The position numbers and the translations under genes are program-made. DNA of 64,000 nucleotides. It comes from Parasulfuritortus sp036391875 (GTDB lineage: Bacteria; Pseudomonadota; Gammaproteobacteria; Burkholderiales; Thiobacillaceae). Position 1 is the stretch's first letter. Each line of letters starts with the position of its first letter. Positions 46,141 through 56,460 of this stretch are shown here, in pieces. The stretch spans positions 186,001 to 250,000 of the forward strand of contig DASVZA010000016.1 of NCBI GenBank assembly GCA_036391875.1. Reading direction: 5' to 3'. A model generated the notes under the pieces. The model had not been told where the DNA came from and searched no databases. It was given only the letters and a program-made list of their open reading frames with translations.

Positions 46141-46374
46141 TCAGTCCTCTTCGCCGGGCTGCCGATAGAGCACCGGGCGGGCAGGAACGATGGTGGAAAT
46201 GGCATGCTTGTAGACCATCTGGGTGACCGCGTTCTTCAGCAGCACCACGTACTGGTCATAACTGTCGACATAGCCTTGGAGCTTGATACCGTTAACAAGA
46301 TAAACGGAAACCTGCACCTGTTCCTGGCGCAAGGCATTCAAAAACGGGTCTTGTAACTGCTGCCCTTTACTCAT
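46141..46374 (-). CDS. hfq: RNA chaperone Hfq
   Basis: 77 aa. The Sm1 motif (LQDPFLNALRQEQVQVSVYL, residues 7-26) and Sm2 (KHAISTIVP) are intact, as is the VNGIKLQGYVDSYDQYVVLL strand region. The hexamer pairs small RNAs with mRNAs. ATG 46374 (MSKGQQLQDPF) is the family start. The 190-bp gap upstream (46375-46564) shows no convincing promoter. Confidence 0.97.
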   Translation of the reverse strand: MSKGQQLQDPFLNALRQEQVQVSVYLVNGIKLQGYVDSYDQYVVLLKNAVTQMVYKHAISTIVPARPVLYRQPGEED

Positions 46375-46564
46375 GGGTATTTTCCTTATCAAATCAATTT
46401 CAGCATTTTCTTATGCAGGTCGGAATTCTACATTATTTGCAAAAAATCCATCACCGACCGGCGGAACTACCAATATATGCCACCCGCCAGCCATAGCAAC
46501 CTGCAAACTCTAGCTATGGACGCGGCAAGTGCGGCCGAGTTCAAAAAAACGGCCCGGCTTTTCC
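46375..46564. other. Intergenic region between hfq and the der end
   Basis: About 190 bp carrying the hfq leader and the downstream end of the der operon. A TAGAAT on the minus strand near 46428 lacks a good -35. A weak GGCCG/CGGCC hairpin with an internal T7 run follows der. No open frame was seen. Confidence 0.35.
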
Positions 46565-47968
46565 TCAGCTACCGAATGCCTTGTTGCGCCGGCGCCGCAA
46601 ACGCAATGCCTTGTGGATGTCGCCCTTGCTCGGCGGCGCCTTGGGCTTGCGCCCTTCGAATGGATTCGTGCCGCCCCGGAACTCGACCCGCAACGGCGTG
46701 CCCTGCAGATTGAACGCCTCCCGGAAGATGTTCTCCAGGTATCGCTGGTAGGCGCCGGGCATGTGTTCCACGTGATTGCCGTGGATCACGATGATGGGCG
46801 GATTCATGCCGCCCTGGTGGGCGTACTTCGGCTTCGGCCGGAACTGGCCGACCCGGGGCGGGTTATGGCGCGCCACGGCCTCCTGCAGGACTTGGGTCAG
46901 TTTTGGCGTCGGCAGCTTGGCCATGGCGGCGCGGTAGGCCTCGTCGATCGACTTGAGCAGGGGCGGGATACCGGCGCCCTTCAGGGCAGAGATGTAGTGG
47001 AACTTGGCGAAGGTCAGGAAATCCAGCTTGCGGGCCAGTTCCCGTTTGATCTGGTCCCGCCGGTAGTCGTCGGTGTCGTCCCATTTGTTGATCGCCACCA
47101 CCAGGGCCCGGCCGGCTTCCAGGACGAAGCCGGCCAGATGGGCATCCTGTTCGGCGATGTCCTGGGTAGCATCCAGCACCAGCACCGCCACGTTGGCGTC
47201 CTCGACCGCCTGCAGGGTCTTGATGACGGAGAACTTCTCGATTGCCTCGATCACCCGTCCCTTGCGCCGCACGCCGGCGGTGTCAATCAGGGTGTATTTG
47301 CGCCCGGCCCGTTCGAAATCGACATAGATGGAATCCCGCGTGGTGCCCGGCTGATCGAAGGCGATCACCCGTTCCTCGCCGACCAGGGTGTTGACCAGGG
47401 TCGATTTGCCGACATTGGGCCGACCGACGATGGCGATCTTGGGGTGATCCTGCACCGACGAGTCTTCGGGCTCGATGGCGAACGGTTCCAGGACCAGTTC
47501 CATCAGTTCCCGCACGCCTTCGCCGTGGGCGCTGGACACGGCATAAGGTTCGCCCAGGCCGAGTTCGTGGAACTCCGCCACCGCGCTCGCGGACGGCATG
47601 CCCTCGGTCTTGTTCACCGCCAGGAACACCGGGCAGCTCAAGCGGCGCAAACGGTCGGCGATGATCTTGTCCTGGGGAGTGACGCCGGTCCGGCCGTCGA
47701 CCAGGAAGACGATCGCGTCGCCCTCGTCCACGGCCTGCAAGGTCTGGCGCGCCATCTCGGCCAGGATGCCGGTGTCCGCCACCGGCTCGAAACCGCCGGT
47801 ATCGACCAGCAGGTAGGGCTTGCCGCCGACCAGGCCGTGGCCGTAATGCCGGTCCCGGGTCAGGCCAGGCAGGTCGTGCACCAGCGCGTCGCGAGACTTG
47901 GTGAGGCGATTGAACAGGGTCGATTTGCCGACGTTGGGACGGCCGACCAGAACGATAGTGGGTTTCAT
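46565..47968 (-). CDS. der: Ribosome biogenesis GTPase Der (EngA)
   Basis: 467 aa with two tandem G domains (VGRPNVGKSTLFNRL near residue 8; VGRPNVGKSTLVNTL near 184) and a KH-like C-terminal domain (about 360-467), acting in 50S assembly. Ends in a basic tail (ALRLRRRRNKAFGS). ATG 47968 is the family start MKPTIVLVGRPN; the frame is open upstream. Last gene of the pilW-to-der cluster. Confidence 0.97.
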   Translation of the reverse strand: MKPTIVLVGRPNVGKSTLFNRLTKSRDALVHDLPGLTRDRHYGHGLVGGKPYLLVDTGGFEPVADTGILAEMARQTLQAVDEGDAIVFLVDGRTGVTPQDKIIADRLRRLSCPVFLAVNKTEGMPSASAVAEFHELGLGEPYAVSSAHGEGVRELMELVLEPFAIEPEDSSVQDHPKIAIVGRPNVGKSTLVNTLVGEERVIAFDQPGTTRDSIYVDFERAGRKYTLIDTAGVRRKGRVIEAIEKFSVIKTLQAVEDANVAVLVLDATQDIAEQDAHLAGFVLEAGRALVVAINKWDDTDDYRRDQIKRELARKLDFLTFAKFHYISALKGAGIPPLLKSIDEAYRAAMAKLPTPKLTQVLQEAVARHNPPRVGQFRPKPKYAHQGGMNPPIIVIHGNHVEHMPGAYQRYLENIFREAFNLQGTPLRVEFRGGTNPFEGRKPKAPPSKGDIHKALRLRRRRNKAFGS

Positions 47969-48025
47969 GTCATCCAGCCCGCGGCCAGGCTGCCGGCACT
48001 CGGCCGGCAACACCCGCGGGCGCCG

Positions 48026-49183
48026 TTATTTGATCCGGAAGGCGTATACACCGCCCTTGTCCGTTTGCACGATCAGGCCACTCTTCAGACCCAGTATTCG
48101 GCCTGAAACGGCGCTATTGTCGGTGGCCGCACGCCCGACCAGGGAGCCGTCGTCCTGACTGATCAGGTGCACGTAACCCTGATAATCGGCGACCGCGATA
48201 TAACTGGACACCACGGTCGGCGTCGTCAACAGCCTGTCGCGCAGGGTTTCCTGCTTCCAGGGACTGGCCCCGCCGGTCGTGTCGAAGCCTTGCACCATGG
48301 CGTGCTCGTCGGTGGCGAAGATGTAATGGTCGCCCAACTCGACGCCACTCAAGCCGGAGAAGGTGCGGACCCAGACCGGATTGCCGTTGGCCTGATCGAA
48401 ACAACCGATGCGCCCCTGATAGGCGGCGGCGCAGACCACATGATCGTCGGCGGCGAGCGGGCCGGTCACGTCGGAGATACGCTCCAGGTCGGTTGCCCCC
48501 TTGGGCACGGCCACGCTGGTCTCCCAGAGCGGCGCGCCGTTGTTGAGGGCCAACGCCACCATCGTGCCGCCCGGATAACCGACGAACAGCGCCCGATCGG
48601 TGAGCAGCAGGTTGCCCGGCACGCGCAGGATCAGAGGCGGCAGGGTACGGGTGTACTCCCAGCGTTGCTTGCCGTCGGCGGCATTGAACAGCCAGACGTT
48701 GCCATCGTTGCTGCGCACGGCGACCATGCCGTTGGCGGCGACCGGCGGCACCAGGATCTCGCCGGACAGCTTGGCCGACCAGGCCAGCTTGCCGCTGTCG
48801 CTGTGGTAGGCCAGCATCTCGCCCCGGGGCGTGCCCACCAGGATCAGGCCGTCGCCGACGCCGACGCCGCTCGACAGGGTCTGCCCGGCCTCGATACGCC
48901 ATAGCTCATGGCCGGTAGCCGGATCGATCTTGACGATGCGGCCATCCTTGCCGGCCGCGTAGATCGCCTGGCCGTCCCCGGCCGGAGAGAACACGTAGGG
49001 CGCGCTCTTGCCGACGTTGACGTCCCACATCCGGATCAGGCCGACGGTTTCCTTGAACTGGGTCAGCGGTGCCGGCTTGATCTTGGGCGTGTCGGAGCCG
49101 GACATGCCGAACCAGCCGCCGATCGTGCTGCAGCCGCTCAGGCCGGCGGCCAGGATGAATGCCAATGCGATGCGCCGTTTCAT
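48026..49183 (-). CDS. bamB: Outer-membrane assembly lipoprotein BamB
   Basis: 385 aa. Lipoprotein signal peptide with lipobox LSGC (Cys at about 18), then an eight-bladed PQQ-like beta-propeller (repeats such as GHELWRIEAGQ, GKLAWSAKLSGEI, GNPVWVRTFSG). Subunit of the BAM complex in the periplasmic face of the outer membrane. Lies 1 nt after yfgM, the standard neighbour. Confidence 0.96.
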   Translation of the reverse strand: MKRRIALAFILAAGLSGCSTIGGWFGMSGSDTPKIKPAPLTQFKETVGLIRMWDVNVGKSAPYVFSPAGDGQAIYAAGKDGRIVKIDPATGHELWRIEAGQTLSSGVGVGDGLILVGTPRGEMLAYHSDSGKLAWSAKLSGEILVPPVAANGMVAVRSNDGNVWLFNAADGKQRWEYTRTLPPLILRVPGNLLLTDRALFVGYPGGTMVALALNNGAPLWETSVAVPKGATDLERISDVTGPLAADDHVVCAAAYQGRIGCFDQANGNPVWVRTFSGLSGVELGDHYIFATDEHAMVQGFDTTGGASPWKQETLRDRLLTTPTVVSSYIAVADYQGYVHLISQDDGSLVGRAATDNSAVSGRILGLKSGLIVQTDKGGVYAFRIK

Positions 49184-49184
49184 G

Positions 49185-49814
49185 TCAGCCTCCCACGCCG
49201 TCGAGCTTGATTTCCACCACGGCCTTCATCGGACTCTTGGGGTCCAGTTTGGCCAGCGCCAGCTTGTAGGCCTCGCGCGCCTCGGCGGTCTTGCCCTGGG
49301 CGACCAGGACATCGCCTTTCAGGTTGGCGAACAGCGGCACGAAAGCGTCGTCATGTTCGCCGTTCAGCAGCTTCAGGGCGCCGTCGTAATCCTTCTCGTC
49401 GAACAGCACCGTCGCCAGGCGCAGACTGGCGAGCGCCTTCAGGCCGGGGTCGCCGGCATGGTCCAGGGCATATTGATATTGGGCCTGGGCGCTCTTGAGA
49501 TCGCCGGCGGCAACGTTGGTCTTGCCCGCCAGCCAGGCGGCCGGCAGGGCGTAGCCGGTCCGGCCGTAGTCGTCCATGATCTTTCCGGTCAGTTCCTTGA
49601 CCGCCTTGGGATCGTTGGCCAGGGCCGCCTGCATGGCCCGCTCGTACAGGCCCAACGCGGCGTTGGACTGGCGCGCCATCCAGATCTGGTAGCCCTTCCA
49701 GCCCGCCGCGGCGACGACGAAAAGGGTCGCTGCCCAGACCACGGCGTTGCCGTGCTTGCGCCACCAATCCTTCAATGCTTCGAGTTGTTCCTGTTCTTCG
49801 AGATCGAGAGCCAT
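49185..49814 (-). CDS. yfgM: YfgM-like ancillary SecYEG translocon subunit
   Basis: 209 aa. An N-terminal cytoplasmic stretch (LEEQEQLEALKDWWRKHG), one membrane helix (about 24-42) and a periplasmic TPR-like domain match the YfgM family, which links the translocon to periplasmic chaperones. Between hisS (10 nt) and bamB (1 nt). Confidence 0.9.
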   Translation of the reverse strand: MALDLEEQEQLEALKDWWRKHGNAVVWAATLFVVAAAGWKGYQIWMARQSNAALGLYERAMQAALANDPKAVKELTGKIMDDYGRTGYALPAAWLAGKTNVAAGDLKSAQAQYQYALDHAGDPGLKALASLRLATVLFDEKDYDGALKLLNGEHDDAFVPLFANLKGDVLVAQGKTAEAREAYKLALAKLDPKSPMKAVVEIKLDGVGG

Positions 49815-49824
49815 CCTTGCATCC

Positions 49825-51082
<1,258 letters not shown>

Positions 51083-51090
<8 letters not shown>

Positions 51091-52300
51091 AATGCGATTT
51101 CACATAATCCTCGACGATGGCCTGGAACTCGGCGGCGATGGTGTCGCCCTTGAGGGTGACAGTCTTTTCGCCGTCGACGTAGACCGGGGCCACCGGCACT
51201 TCGTTGCTGCCCGGCAGGGAGATGCCGATGTTGGCGTGTTTCGATTCGCCCGGGCCGTTGACCACGCAGCCCATCACCGCGACGTTCATGTTCTCGACCC
51301 CGGGATACTGGTCGCGCCAGGCCGGCATCTGGGCGCGCAGCCAGTTCTGGATCGACTGGGCCAGCTCCTGGAACACGGTCGAGGTGGTCCGGCCGCAGCC
51401 GGGACAGGCGGTGACCAGCGGCGTGAAGGAGCGCAGGCCCATGGTCTGCAGGATTTCCTGGGCGACCTGGACTTCGGTGGTGCGCGACTCGCCGGGACGC
51501 GGCGTGAGCGACACCCGGATGGTGTCGCCGATGCCTTCCTGGAGCAGGACCGACAGGGCCGCCGTGGAGGCGACGATGCCCTTCGAGCCCATGCCGGCCT
51601 CGGTCAGGCCCAGGTGGAGCGGATAGTCGCAGCGGGAGGCCAGGTCGCGGTAGACCTTGATCAGGTCCTGCACGCCGGACAGCTTGCAGGACAGGATGAT
51701 CTTGTCGCCGGCCAGGCCCAGCTCCTCGGCCCGCGCCGCCGACTCCAGGGCGGAGGCGATCAGGGCGTGGCGCATCACCTGATCGGGTTCGTGCGGCTCC
51801 GCCCGCTTGCCGTTCTCGTCCATCATCCGGGCCAGCAGTTCCTGGTCCAGGCTGCCCCAGTTGACGCCGATCCGGATCGGCTTGTCGTAGCGGCAGGCGG
51901 CTTCGATCAGCATGGCGAACTGGTCGTCGCGCTTGGCGCCGCGACCGACGTTGCCCGGATTGATGCGCAGCTTGGCCAAGGCCTCGGCGCATTCCGGCAC
52001 CTGGGCCAGCAATTTGTGGCCGTTGAAATGAAAATCGCCGATCAGCGGCACCGTGCAGCCCAGGGCGTCGAGCTGCTCGCGGATGACCGGCACGGCACTG
52101 GCCGCCTCCACGGTATTGACCGTGATGCGCACCAGCTCCGACCCGGCTTGCCACAAGTCGCGCACCTGGCGGACGGTGCCGGCCACGTCGGCGGTGTCGG
52201 TATTGGTCATGGATTGGACCACGATGGGGTTGCCGCCGCCCACCGGGATGCCGCCCACCAGAACCCGACGGGTGGGGCGCCTGACGACTGGATGACTCAT
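51083..52300 (-). CDS. ispG: 4-hydroxy-3-methylbut-2-enyl diphosphate synthase
   Basis: 405 aa iron-sulphur enzyme of the MEP isoprenoid pathway. The [4Fe-4S] cysteines are in CPGCGRTTSTVFQEL (CxxC) and MGCVVNGPGESKHANIGIS. The N-terminal TIM barrel has PIVVQSMTNTDTADV. ATGA overlap with rodZ. Confidence 0.97.
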
Positions 52301-53265
52301 TGCAGGGTCAACCTCGCTACTTTTTCGCCGGTGTACGGTTGCAGATTGATCGGCTTGTCGTCGTACGTGATCTGCACATGGGCCGCATTGCCGACTACCA
52401 CCTTCAACGGTTGCGCGCCATGCACGGTCAGCTGCTCGCCGGCATGCAGCAGCTTGGCGTAACGCTTCTGGTCCGCCGTCGTCACTTCGACCCAGGAATC
52501 CTCGTCCTGCACGGCGAAATGCACGGCATGTTGCCCGGCGGCCGTCGAACCGAGTGCATACGACGACGGAGCGCCCGGTGCGGGCGCAGCCGCGGTGGCG
52601 GGTTGGGATTGGGCACTGGGAGTGGCGGCAGGCGCCGGGGGGGCCGCCTTGGCGGGCATGGACGGTGCCGTGGCGGGGACGGTGAGCTTATCCGGCAACG
52701 GCGGAGTGGGCGCCGGTCCGGGTTGGGCCGGTTGGGCCGGTTGGGCCGGTTGGGCCGGCGTGACGGGGGCCGGCGGCAGCGCTGCGGACGCGGCCGGTTT
52801 CTCCGGCGGCAACGGAATGGTCGCCGGCACGGCCGGCTGCGCCACCGGAGCCGTATTGGTCAGGTAGGCATCCTCGCCGCGCCGCAACCAGTTATACAGC
52901 GCCGCCACCAAGGCCAGGAACAGGACCACCCCGGCCAGGGGCAGGATAAGCCAGCGCCGCACCGGCGAGGTGCGGAAGACGAGATCCTCGGAAGGCGCAG
53001 TAATGGTATTGGTCGGTTCCACCGTCGGCTCGCTCACGCCGGGCAGAGCATCCACCGATATACCCAACAGGCGGGCATAATTCCTGGCGAAGCCGCGCAC
53101 GAAGACGGCGGAGGGCAGACGGCTGTAATCCTCCGCCTCGAGTGCCTCCACCTGGCGCGCGGTCAGCTTGAGTTTTTCCGATATGTCGGCGACGCTCATG
53201 CCCTTCGCCGCCCTGGCCTCGGCCAGGATCCGGCCGAAGCCTTCCTGTACGGCTTCTTCGCTCAC
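52297..53265 (-). CDS. rodZ: Cytoskeletal membrane protein RodZ
   Basis: 322 aa. N-terminal Xre-type helix-turn-helix (about 10-75; GMSVADISEKLKLTARQVEALE) that binds MreB, a membrane helix (about 112-133), a long Pro/Ala/Gln linker with tandem repeats and a C-terminal periplasmic DUF4115 domain (WVEVTTADQKRYAKLLHAGE). Maintains cell shape. ATGA overlaps at both ends. Confidence 0.93.
   Translation of the reverse strand: MSEEAVQEGFGRILAEARAAKGMSVADISEKLKLTARQVEALEAEDYSRLPSAVFVRGFARNYARLLGISVDALPGVSEPTVEPTNTITAPSEDLVFRTSPVRRWLILPLAGVVLFLALVAALYNWLRRGEDAYLTNTAPVAQPAVPATIPLPPEKPAASAALPPAPVTPAQPAQPAQPAQPGPAPTPPLPDKLTVPATAPSMPAKAAPPAPAATPSAQSQPATAAAPAPGAPSSYALGSTAAGQHAVHFAVQDEDSWVEVTTADQKRYAKLLHAGEQLTVHGAQPLKVVVGNAAHVQITYDDKPINLQPYTGEKVARLTLQ
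52721..52756. repeat. Four perfect 9-bp tandem repeats in rodZ
   Basis: The unit GGTTGGGCC is repeated four times head to tail, encoding (AQP) triplets in the RodZ periplasmic linker. Unit length is a multiple of three, so copy changes alter linker length without shifting frame. Confidence 0.9.
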
Positions 53266-54062
53266 TGCCGGCCCTCCTGCATGTCGAACCGGCCGGACAG
53301 CAGCCAGCCGCTTTCCTGGGAATCGGGGAACTCCCGGCGCAACCGGGCACCGTACTCGGCCGCCGCTTCCCTGTTGCCGTCCTTGCGCTCCAGTCTGACC
53401 CCCAGCCAGAGACCGGCGGCATCCAGGTGGCCCCGAGTATCGGCTTGGCTGAGCAGGCTGCGCGCCATGGGAAGGTTGCCCTGGCGATATTGGATCTCGG
53501 CCAGGGTCATCAGCGCCGTGCCTTGATTAGGATCACGCACCAGGGCGCGGCGGGCATAGTTTTCCGCCTCGTCCACCTTGCCCATGCGCAAGGCACATTG
53601 GCCGGCATTGGCCAGGGCCATCTCGGGCGTAGCATAAAGCGGATTTTTCCAGGCCTGCTCGAACTGGGTCAGCGCTTCCTGGTAACGCTTGCGGGAACAC
53701 AGGAAATAGCCGTAGTTGTTGTGTGCCTCGGAATACATCGGCGCAATGCTGATGGCGCGTTGGAAGCTGTCTTCCGCTTCCTTGTACTCGAGCAGCGCGT
53801 CATGCAACAGGCCCAGCATGTTGTAGGCCGGGGCATAGTTGCTGTCCGCATTGAGCGCCTGCCTCAATTCTTCCAGAGAAACGGAGTACTGGCGCCGGGC
53901 GTAGTATTGCGCCGCCAGTTCGGTATGTATCCTGGCCCGATTGTTGACCGCGTCCAGCATCTCGGTATCACTGCCCTGATGGGGCTGCCGCTGCACCGGG
54001 GTCTGGGCACAGGCCGCCAACAGCAAAGGCAGTGCCAGAAGAAAATACCGATTCGCCTTCAT
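53262..54062 (-). CDS. pilW: Type IV pilus biogenesis/stability lipoprotein PilW (PilF)
   Basis: 266 aa. Lipoprotein signal LLALPLLLAACAQ (Cys at about 17), then TPR repeats (ALNADSNYAPAYNMLGLLHD, AEDSFQRAISIAPMYSEAHN). It is the pilotin for the PilQ secretin. ATG 54062 (MKANRYF) is used although the frame is open upstream. Standard position before rodZ/ispG. Confidence 0.92.
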   Translation of the reverse strand: MKANRYFLLALPLLLAACAQTPVQRQPHQGSDTEMLDAVNNRARIHTELAAQYYARRQYSVSLEELRQALNADSNYAPAYNMLGLLHDALLEYKEAEDSFQRAISIAPMYSEAHNNYGYFLCSRKRYQEALTQFEQAWKNPLYATPEMALANAGQCALRMGKVDEAENYARRALVRDPNQGTALMTLAEIQYRQGNLPMARSLLSQADTRGHLDAAGLWLGVRLERKDGNREAAAEYGARLRREFPDSQESGWLLSGRFDMQEGRQ

Positions 54063-54165
54063 ACCGCACCCTCCGAAAGATTGCAGATATAAACGATTTG
54101 CCAGGCCGGTCGCCGGCGGCATTCGCGGACGCTCGCCCCCCACTGCGTGGGGCCCCGGTCGCTGC

Positions 54166-55248
54166 TCATGCCGCCACCCCCATGCGCTTGATCACCCGCC
54201 GGCTTTTGTCTTGCACCTGGCCGGCCAGTTGGCCGCAGGCGGCGTCGATGTCGTCGCCCCGCGTCTTGCGGGTCGTGGTGACGATGCCTTCCGCCATCAG
54301 CCGGGAGGCGAAGGCCCGGACCTGTTCCCGGGGCGAGCGGCGGTAGCCGGAGTTCGGGAAGGGGTTGAACGGGATCAGGTTGAATTTGCAGGATACGCCG
54401 CGGGTCAGTTCGATCAGTTGCTCGGCATGATCGAGACTATCGTTGACACCGTCCAGCATCACGTACTCGAAGGTGATGAAATCGCGCGGCGCGTTTTCCA
54501 GATAGCGCTTGCAGGCGGCCATCAACTCGGCCAGCGGATACTTGCGGTTGATCGGCACCAGTTCGTCGCGCAGCGCGTTGTTGGGCGCGTGCAGGCTGAC
54601 CGCCAGGGCCACCGGCATGTCGACGCGCAACCGATCCATGGCCGGCACGATCCCGGAAGTGGACACGGTCACCCGCCGGCGCGACAGGCCGTAGGCGTGG
54701 TCGTCCAGCATCAGCGAGACAGCGGTGACGGTGTTTTCGTAATTCAGCAGCGGCTCGCCCATGCCCATCAGGACCACGTTGGAGATGATCCGTTCCCCTT
54801 TCGGGTCGCGGCCCAACTGCTTGTTGGCCCACCACAGCTGGCCGATGATCTCGGCCACGCTCAGGTTGCGGTTGAAGCCCTGGCGGCCGGTCGAGCAGAA
54901 GCGACATTCGAGCGCGCAGCCGACCTGGGTCGACACGCACAGCGTGCCGCGCTCGCCGTCTGGGATGAAGACGGTCTCGACGTGATTGCCGGGACCGACT
55001 TCAAGCAGGAATTTGCGGGTGCCATCCTCGGAAGCCTGTTCCTTGAGCAGCACCGGAGGCCGGATCTCGGCCATGTCCTGCAGCTTGGTGCGCAGGCTCT
55101 TGGCCAGATCCGTCATCTGCTCGAAATCGTCGGCGCCGTAGTGGTGCAGCCAGCGCAGCACCTGCTTGGCGCGAAAAGGCTTCTCGCCGATTTCCTGAAA
55201 CCAGTCGGCGAGCCCTTTGAGATCGAAGTCGAGCAGATTGACGGTCAA
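54166..55248 (-). CDS. rlmN: Dual-specificity RNA methyltransferase RlmN
   Basis: 360 aa radical SAM enzyme forming m2A2503 in 23S rRNA and m2A37 in some tRNAs. The CX3CX2C motif is CALECRFC; the catalytic cysteines are in GVSCKF and DAACGQL near the C-terminus. The start appears to be TTG 55248 (family start LLDFDLKGL nearby), 7 nt after the ndk stop; no ATG fits. Confidence 0.94.
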   Translation of the reverse strand: MTVNLLDFDLKGLADWFQEIGEKPFRAKQVLRWLHHYGADDFEQMTDLAKSLRTKLQDMAEIRPPVLLKEQASEDGTRKFLLEVGPGNHVETVFIPDGERGTLCVSTQVGCALECRFCSTGRQGFNRNLSVAEIIGQLWWANKQLGRDPKGERIISNVVLMGMGEPLLNYENTVTAVSLMLDDHAYGLSRRRVTVSTSGIVPAMDRLRVDMPVALAVSLHAPNNALRDELVPINRKYPLAELMAACKRYLENAPRDFITFEYVMLDGVNDSLDHAEQLIELTRGVSCKFNLIPFNPFPNSGYRRSPREQVRAFASRLMAEGIVTTTRKTRGDDIDAACGQLAGQVQDKSRRVIKRMGVAA

Positions 55249-55255
55249 TGCCGGC

Positions 55256-55681
55256 TCAGCGGGAGTAGATCTGATGGCCGGGGAAGAAATAGGCGATTTC
55301 CACGGCGGCCGTCTCGGGCGCATCGGAGCCGTGCACGGCGTTGGCGTCGATGCTCTGGGCGAAGTCGGCGCGGATGGTGCCCGGCTCGGCCTTCTTGGGA
55401 TCGGTGGCGCCCATCAGTTCGCGGTTCTTGGCGATGGCATTCTCGCCTTCCAGGACCTGGACCATGACCGGGCCGGAGATCATGAACTCGACCAGGTCGT
55501 TGAAGAACGGACGGCCCTTGTGCACGGCGTAGAAGCCTTCGGCCTCGGCGCGGGACAGATGGATCATCTTGGACGCGATGATCTTCAGGCCGTTGGACTC
55601 GAAGCGGCTGTAGATCTTGCCGATCACATTCTTGGCGACGGCGTCGGGTTTGATGATGGAAAAGGTGCGTTCGATTGCCAC
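55256..55681 (-). CDS. ndk: Nucleoside diphosphate kinase
   Basis: 141 aa, starting at GTG 55681 with GGAG upstream. RTFSIIKPDA and the active-site histidine in NAVHGSD (about residue 117) are intact. Balances NTP and dNTP pools. Followed 7 nt later by rlmN. Confidence 0.95.
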   Translation of the reverse strand: MAIERTFSIIKPDAVAKNVIGKIYSRFESNGLKIIASKMIHLSRAEAEGFYAVHKGRPFFNDLVEFMISGPVMVQVLEGENAIAKNRELMGATDPKKAEPGTIRADFAQSIDANAVHGSDAPETAAVEIAYFFPGHQIYSR

Positions 55682-55754
55682 GTTGTATTCTCCGGAAGGT
55701 TGTCGGATCGAGGTTGAAAAAGCTGGAAAAAGGTGGGGGAAAATAGCACGAAAA

Positions 55755-55771
55755 GCCTTTAAAATAAAGGC
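55755..55771. repeat. AT-rich palindrome between ndk and the SPOR gene
   Basis: GCCTTTA-AAA-TAAAGGC, perfect 7-bp arms, in the divergent promoter region. It covers a TAAAAT that could be a -10 for the SPOR gene. It may be an operator, but no regulator is implied by the sequence. Confidence 0.4.
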
Positions 55772-55797
55772 AGATCCATGACAGCGAGGAGAGCAAC

Positions 55798-56460
55798 TTG
55801 GCCGAGGAAACCGCCCAGGAAGACAGCGGCGACATCCGCAGAAAAGCCTTTGTCCGGCTCGGCATCGCCGCCGTGGTGACCGCACTGGCGCTGGGCGCCC
55901 TCTGGTGGCTGGACAACAGCGGCAAGCCTGCTTCCAAGCCCAAACCGGCCAGCCCGGCCCCCATCGTCGCCGCGCCGACCCGACAGCCGCCGGCGGAACC
56001 CCAACCCACGGTAGAACCGCAACCGGCGCCCGAAATCCCGGCCCCGCCCCCGCCACAGGAAGCGGCGCCGACCACCCCGCCGCCGCCGCCCAAGGTGAAC
56101 GAGGCCCCGGCGCCCCACGCACCGCATGCCGCGGCCCCGGCGCCCCACACACCGCATGCCGCGGCCCCGGCGCCCCGCCGGAGCGGGGAATCCGCGCCTG
56201 CCCCGCAAGCGACTGCCCGTCCACCCTCGGCACCGGCCGCCGCCGAGGATCACTACGTGGTCCAGATCGGCGTCTTTACCAACCTGGCTCACGCCCAGGA
56301 ACTGGTCGACCGGCTGAACAAGCAGGGTATCCATGCCTATACCGAAACCCGGGTCCACGTCGGCCCCTTCGCCAGCCGGGCCGAAGCCGAGAAGGCCCAG
56401 GCCACGCTGAAAAAGCTGGGGATTACGGGTCTGATCGCCCAGCCGGCAGCCACGAAATAA
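55798..56460 (+). CDS. SPOR-domain cell-division-type membrane protein
   Basis: 220 aa, start TTG 55798 with GAGGAG upstream. A cytoplasmic N-terminus, one membrane helix (about 20-40), a very Pro/Ala-rich linker (about 45-145) and a C-terminal SPOR domain (about 150-215; YVVQIGVFTNLAHAQELVDR) that binds denuded septal peptidoglycan. Resembles DedD-like proteins. Its last 38 bp overlap the convergent tilS. Confidence 0.88.
   Translation: MAEETAQEDSGDIRRKAFVRLGIAAVVTALALGALWWLDNSGKPASKPKPASPAPIVAAPTRQPPAEPQPTVEPQPAPEIPAPPPPQEAAPTTPPPPPKVNEAPAPHAPHAAAPAPHTPHAAAPAPRRSGESAPAPQATARPPSAPAAAEDHYVVQIGVFTNLAHAQELVDRLNKQGIHAYTETRVHVGPFASRAEAEKAQATLKKLGITGLIAQPAATK
56104..56163. repeat. Two 30-bp tandem repeats in the SPOR-protein linker
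   Basis: Unit of 30 bp (56104-56133 and 56134-56163, one mismatch) plus a partial third copy, encoding Ala/Pro/His-rich decapeptides. Confidence 0.85.

Noticed and set aside
46529..48106. 525-codon plus-strand frame, and similar ones at 37947-39149, 49747-51153, 51047-52462 and 54211-55467
   Set aside because: Each lies antisense to a well-recognised gene (der, rnr, hisS, ispG, rlmN) and has no recognisable domain.
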